This document shows, one piece after another, positions 61,665 to 64,000 of a DNA stretch of 64,000 nucleotides. Every line of letters starts with the position of its first letter. The first letter of the stretch is position 1. The position numbers and the translations under genes are program-made. The notes under the pieces are model-generated. The model did not search any database. It was not told the DNA's origin and saw only the letters and a program-made list of their open reading frames with translations. The stretch covers positions 434,001 through 498,000 of the forward strand of contig CBDETD010000002.1 in the NCBI GenBank assembly GCA_965242805.1, in the 5' to 3' direction. The stretch is from JANQEU01 sp965242805 (GTDB taxonomy: Bacteria > Bacteroidota > Bacteroidia > Cytophagales > Cyclobacteriaceae).

Positions 61665-64000
61665 TCAAAATTCAGTTGAGATCCTGACATTGAGGAATCT
61701 TGCCGATAATGAATTTGGTATTGCAAAACTTGTGCCATTTACATCTTCGATCCATGTATAGGACAGGGTGTTATCTGCTGCTTGTACGTTTAGCACTTCC
61801 AGTCTTAACCACAAGTTCTTCAGTGCCTTGTTTTCCGAAAACGTGAATGATTTCGATAATCCTAGGTCTGCTCGGTAATACTCATCTCCTGAAAAGACAT
61901 TCCTCAGGTTCCTATTGCCCGGAGGACCAAATGGGAATCCGGATCCAAAATTCAGGCTCAAATACACCCTTACCGAAGGGTCGTTGGGCATATGATCTTC
62001 AAAGTAGGCCCCAAAGTTGATCATTTGGTCTGCCGGCCTTCTAATGTAACCTCTATTATCTCCATCTATATCTTCTTTAGTTTGTAGAAGTCCTAAACTG
62101 AACCACGATTGGGTACCTTTTATGAATTCGCCATTAAACCTGATATCAAATCCACGAGCATATCCACTTGCATTGTTGTCCGCAAAATACCTCAATCGAA
62201 GATTGTCCACCTCATAGGGTATTAAGTCAGATAAAAGTTTGTAATAGGTCTGTATATTCAATACGAATGGCCTTCCCCACAAGGTCATAAATCGATCTAT
62301 CCCGGCAATGAAATGCGTAGACTTTTGAGCCGTCACATTTTCATTGAGCAGTCCCTCACTATTTCGCAGTTCCCTGTAAAATGGATGCTGTTGATATCGA
62401 CCTACCGAAAAATTGAAGTAGGTAGGTTGACGCCAACGAGGTTTCAACCTGTATAATAGTCTGGGACTGATAAGTAATTGATTTGATTCTGACCATAGAT
62501 TACCCCGAATTCCCATATTCACTTCATGAAGGGAGTCTTTGGAAAATAATTGATATTGGAGATATCCAAAGAATTGTTGGCTTCTCAGATCCAGGGAATT
62601 GAATGCTGAATGTGTAAGTGAAATGAAGTCAGCACTGTCAATGAAACTATACTCATTGATCTCATCATTTATATCCTGATAGGTTATTCCTAATCCTCCT
62701 TCCAATATCCCATTCTTCCCAACTACCAGTTCATACCTGTTTTCAACGGTCGCAAGGGCAGCTTCCAGTTCATTTCTTCCATAATCATATTGTGTACCAA
62801 CTCCTCGGACAATTACACAATTGTCGAATGTGCCTGATGCTGGATTATTGTCGACATCACACAATCGGTACCCTCCTTCAACATCAAAATTTTCTTCTTC
62901 ATTGGTCAGTACAGTGGAAACTATTAAACTAGTCTTCAATTTGTTTCCCAGCCAATGACTCAGTCTAATTCCAGTTTGGTAGGTGTCATAATCCAATAGT
63001 TCCCTGCCAATGAATGCGGTTTGCAGGCGAAAATTTTGTGATACACTCCCAAACTCTGTTAGTTGAGAAGTAGGTTTGGTCAGATATCGATTCCGACCAT
63101 ACGAAAAAAGCCAATTTAGTTTCGTGCGATTTCGAAAATTGCTTTTCTTTCTGGTAAGATCGAAGGTAAACAACGACTGGAAATCTGTAAACCTTGGAAA
63201 ATACTCTCCCTCTATTTCCAGTGTATTCAAAAGATATTGGGAGTCTTTATGTCGGACGCCAATCAAATACTTGATCCTTTCCGATCTATTGGAATTGCCG
63301 ATGTACGCTGATCCTCCTAGTAGCCCAACGTTGATATTACCCTCCAATCCAACAGGTTCTTTATACTCAATATTAAGACTGCTTGATAATTTATCCCCAT
63401 ACTTGGCAGACCACCCCCCAGCATAGAAATCAATATTCGATACCATGTTTGGATTCACGAAACTCAATCCCTCCTGTCTGCCTGAATTTGCCAGAAAAGG
63501 TCTGTAAATCGGAATATCGTCAACGTAAACAAGATTTTCATCAAAATTCCCTCCTCTCACCGAATAGGTAGTGGAAAGCTCATTGTTACTGGACACACCC
63601 GGTAATGTGGTCAGTACTTTGCTGAAATCGTTGAAAGGTGAAGGTAAATTTTGGGCGGATTTAGCATCCACACTGATCACGTTTTGACGTATCACCTGTA
63701 GATCCGAGCTATCGATGATCTCAATGTCGGGTAATACATTATTTGAAATGCTGAGTTCAAAAGAAACGTCTTGATCCGATTGCCCTGTTGTGATGACTGT
63801 GTCAAGTGAGGAAAATGAAACATGGGAGATAATCAATCGTATAGTGGATCTTGATGGTACTTGAATACTGAATTCCCCTTTTTGGTCAGTTATTGTCCCA
63901 TTACCCATGTCAGGAAACTCTATGGTGGCGTCAGTAATACCAATGCCATCAGTACTTTGAACACTACCTCTGAGGAGAATATCCTGCCCCAAAGAAGAAA
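61665..64000 (-). CDS. SusC-like TonB-dependent receptor, 5' end cut by window edge
   Basis: At least 775 residues are visible; the start codon lies beyond the right edge, and the visible reading begins inside the end of a signal peptide (SSLGQ). Residues about 5-90 of the visible part are a carboxypeptidase-like regulatory domain (GITDATIEFPDMGNGTITDQKG), followed by the plug (LPSPFNDFSKVLTTLPGV, YSVRGGNFDENLVYVDDIPI) and a 22-strand type barrel ending in the aromatic FLNVRISTEF. It probably imports a ligand across the outer membrane using TonB energy. No SusD partner is visible downstream. Confidence 0.9.
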   Translation of the reverse strand, partial: SSLGQDILLRGSVQSTDGIGITDATIEFPDMGNGTITDQKGEFSIQVPSRSTIRLIISHVSFSSLDTVITTGQSDQDVSFELSISNNVLPDIEIIDSSDLQVIRQNVISVDAKSAQNLPSPFNDFSKVLTTLPGVSSNNELSTTYSVRGGNFDENLVYVDDIPIYRPFLANSGRQEGLSFVNPNMVSNIDFYAGGWSAKYGDKLSSSLNIEYKEPVGLEGNINVGLLGGSAYIGNSNRSERIKYLIGVRHKDSQYLLNTLEIEGEYFPRFTDFQSLFTFDLTRKKSNFRNRTKLNWLFSYGRNRYLTKPTSQLTEFGSVSQNFRLQTAFIGRELLDYDTYQTGIRLSHWLGNKLKTSLIVSTVLTNEEENFDVEGGYRLCDVDNNPASGTFDNCVIVRGVGTQYDYGRNELEAALATVENRYELVVGKNGILEGGLGITYQDINDEINEYSFIDSADFISLTHSAFNSLDLRSQQFFGYLQYQLFSKDSLHEVNMGIRGNLWSESNQLLISPRLLYRLKPRWRQPTYFNFSVGRYQQHPFYRELRNSEGLLNENVTAQKSTHFIAGIDRFMTLWGRPFVLNIQTYYKLLSDLIPYEVDNLRLRYFADNNASGYARGFDIRFNGEFIKGTQSWFSLGLLQTKEDIDGDNRGYIRRPADQMINFGAYFEDHMPNDPSVRVYLSLNFGSGFPFGPPGNRNLRNVFSGDEYYRADLGLSKSFTFSENKALKNLWLRLEVLNVQAADNTLSYTWIEDVNGTSFAIPNSLSARFLNVRISTEF

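Noticed and set aside
63950..64000. Start codon of the TonB-dependent receptor inside the window
   Set aside because: The apparent start is a TTG within the end of a signal peptide (SSLGQ), so the true start lies beyond the edge.

Overview
The window looks like a chromosome segment of a Bacteroidota bacterium, most likely a marine or soil Cytophagales-type gliding lineage. The evidence is a giant surface protein with a C-terminal type IX secretion sorting domain, a SusC-like TonB-dependent receptor, DUF2911, PadR-linked FtsX permeases, many lipoproteins with short signal peptides, several -7 boxes of the Bacteroidota form TAnnTTTG, and few Shine-Dalgarno sites. No tRNA, rRNA or CRISPR array was seen.

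Layout. 0-8 kb: exported proteins, then an operon of two tandem beta-propeller paralogues plus an Ig-like protein, divergent from an HxlR regulator across an array of GTTAC/GGTAAC repeats. 7.8-10.4 kb: an intact IS110-family transposase with a strongly structured non-coding 5' flank (candidate bridge RNA), then about 1 kb of gene-free, repeat-rich DNA and a small NTF2-like gene. 10.7-20.5 kb: S41 peptidase, 1449-residue T9SS cargo protein, receiver-PAS protein, two secreted/lipoprotein hydrolases (one a GH18 chitinase). 20.5-26.3 kb: PadR/FtsX-permease pair, secreted protein, S9 peptidase. 26.4-31.6 kb: lipoproteins, an operon of SsuD-like monooxygenase, Na+/solute symporter and a helical protein, and a MORN-repeat lipoprotein. 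31.8-35.3 kb: a predicted zinc-peptidase/TolB-propeller/outer-membrane-barrel fusion, flanked on both sides by long inverted repeats.

36-43.5 kb: small lipoproteins, then an ECF sigma factor with a membrane-anchored TPR anti-sigma-like protein, meeting tail to tail (shared TGATCA at the stop codons) an operon of a subtilisin-like lipoprotein and a membrane-anchored periplasmic TPR-CHAT protease. The parts list (sigma factor, inhibitor-like partner, TPR-CHAT protease) resembles the effector half of type III-E CRISPR (Craspase), but with no CRISPR and with the protease outside the cytoplasm. This is the strongest candidate here for an undescribed signalling system.

43.6-51 kb: a duplicated two-component cassette, each copy having a stand-alone receiver convergent with a TPR sensor kinase, a small beta-rich protein upstream of the kinase and a small secreted 132-residue protein. 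In this duplication and in the propeller pair, one paralogue has a signal peptide and the other has none.

51-64 kb: a degenerate NUMOD4/HNH-type gene, then mostly core or envelope genes on the minus strand: TPR protein, gyrA, outer-membrane protein, FKBP lipoprotein, TerB-like protein, COG3014-like and LpoB-like lipoproteins, and a TonB-dependent receptor cut by the window edge. All family calls come from reading motifs by eye; no database search was run.
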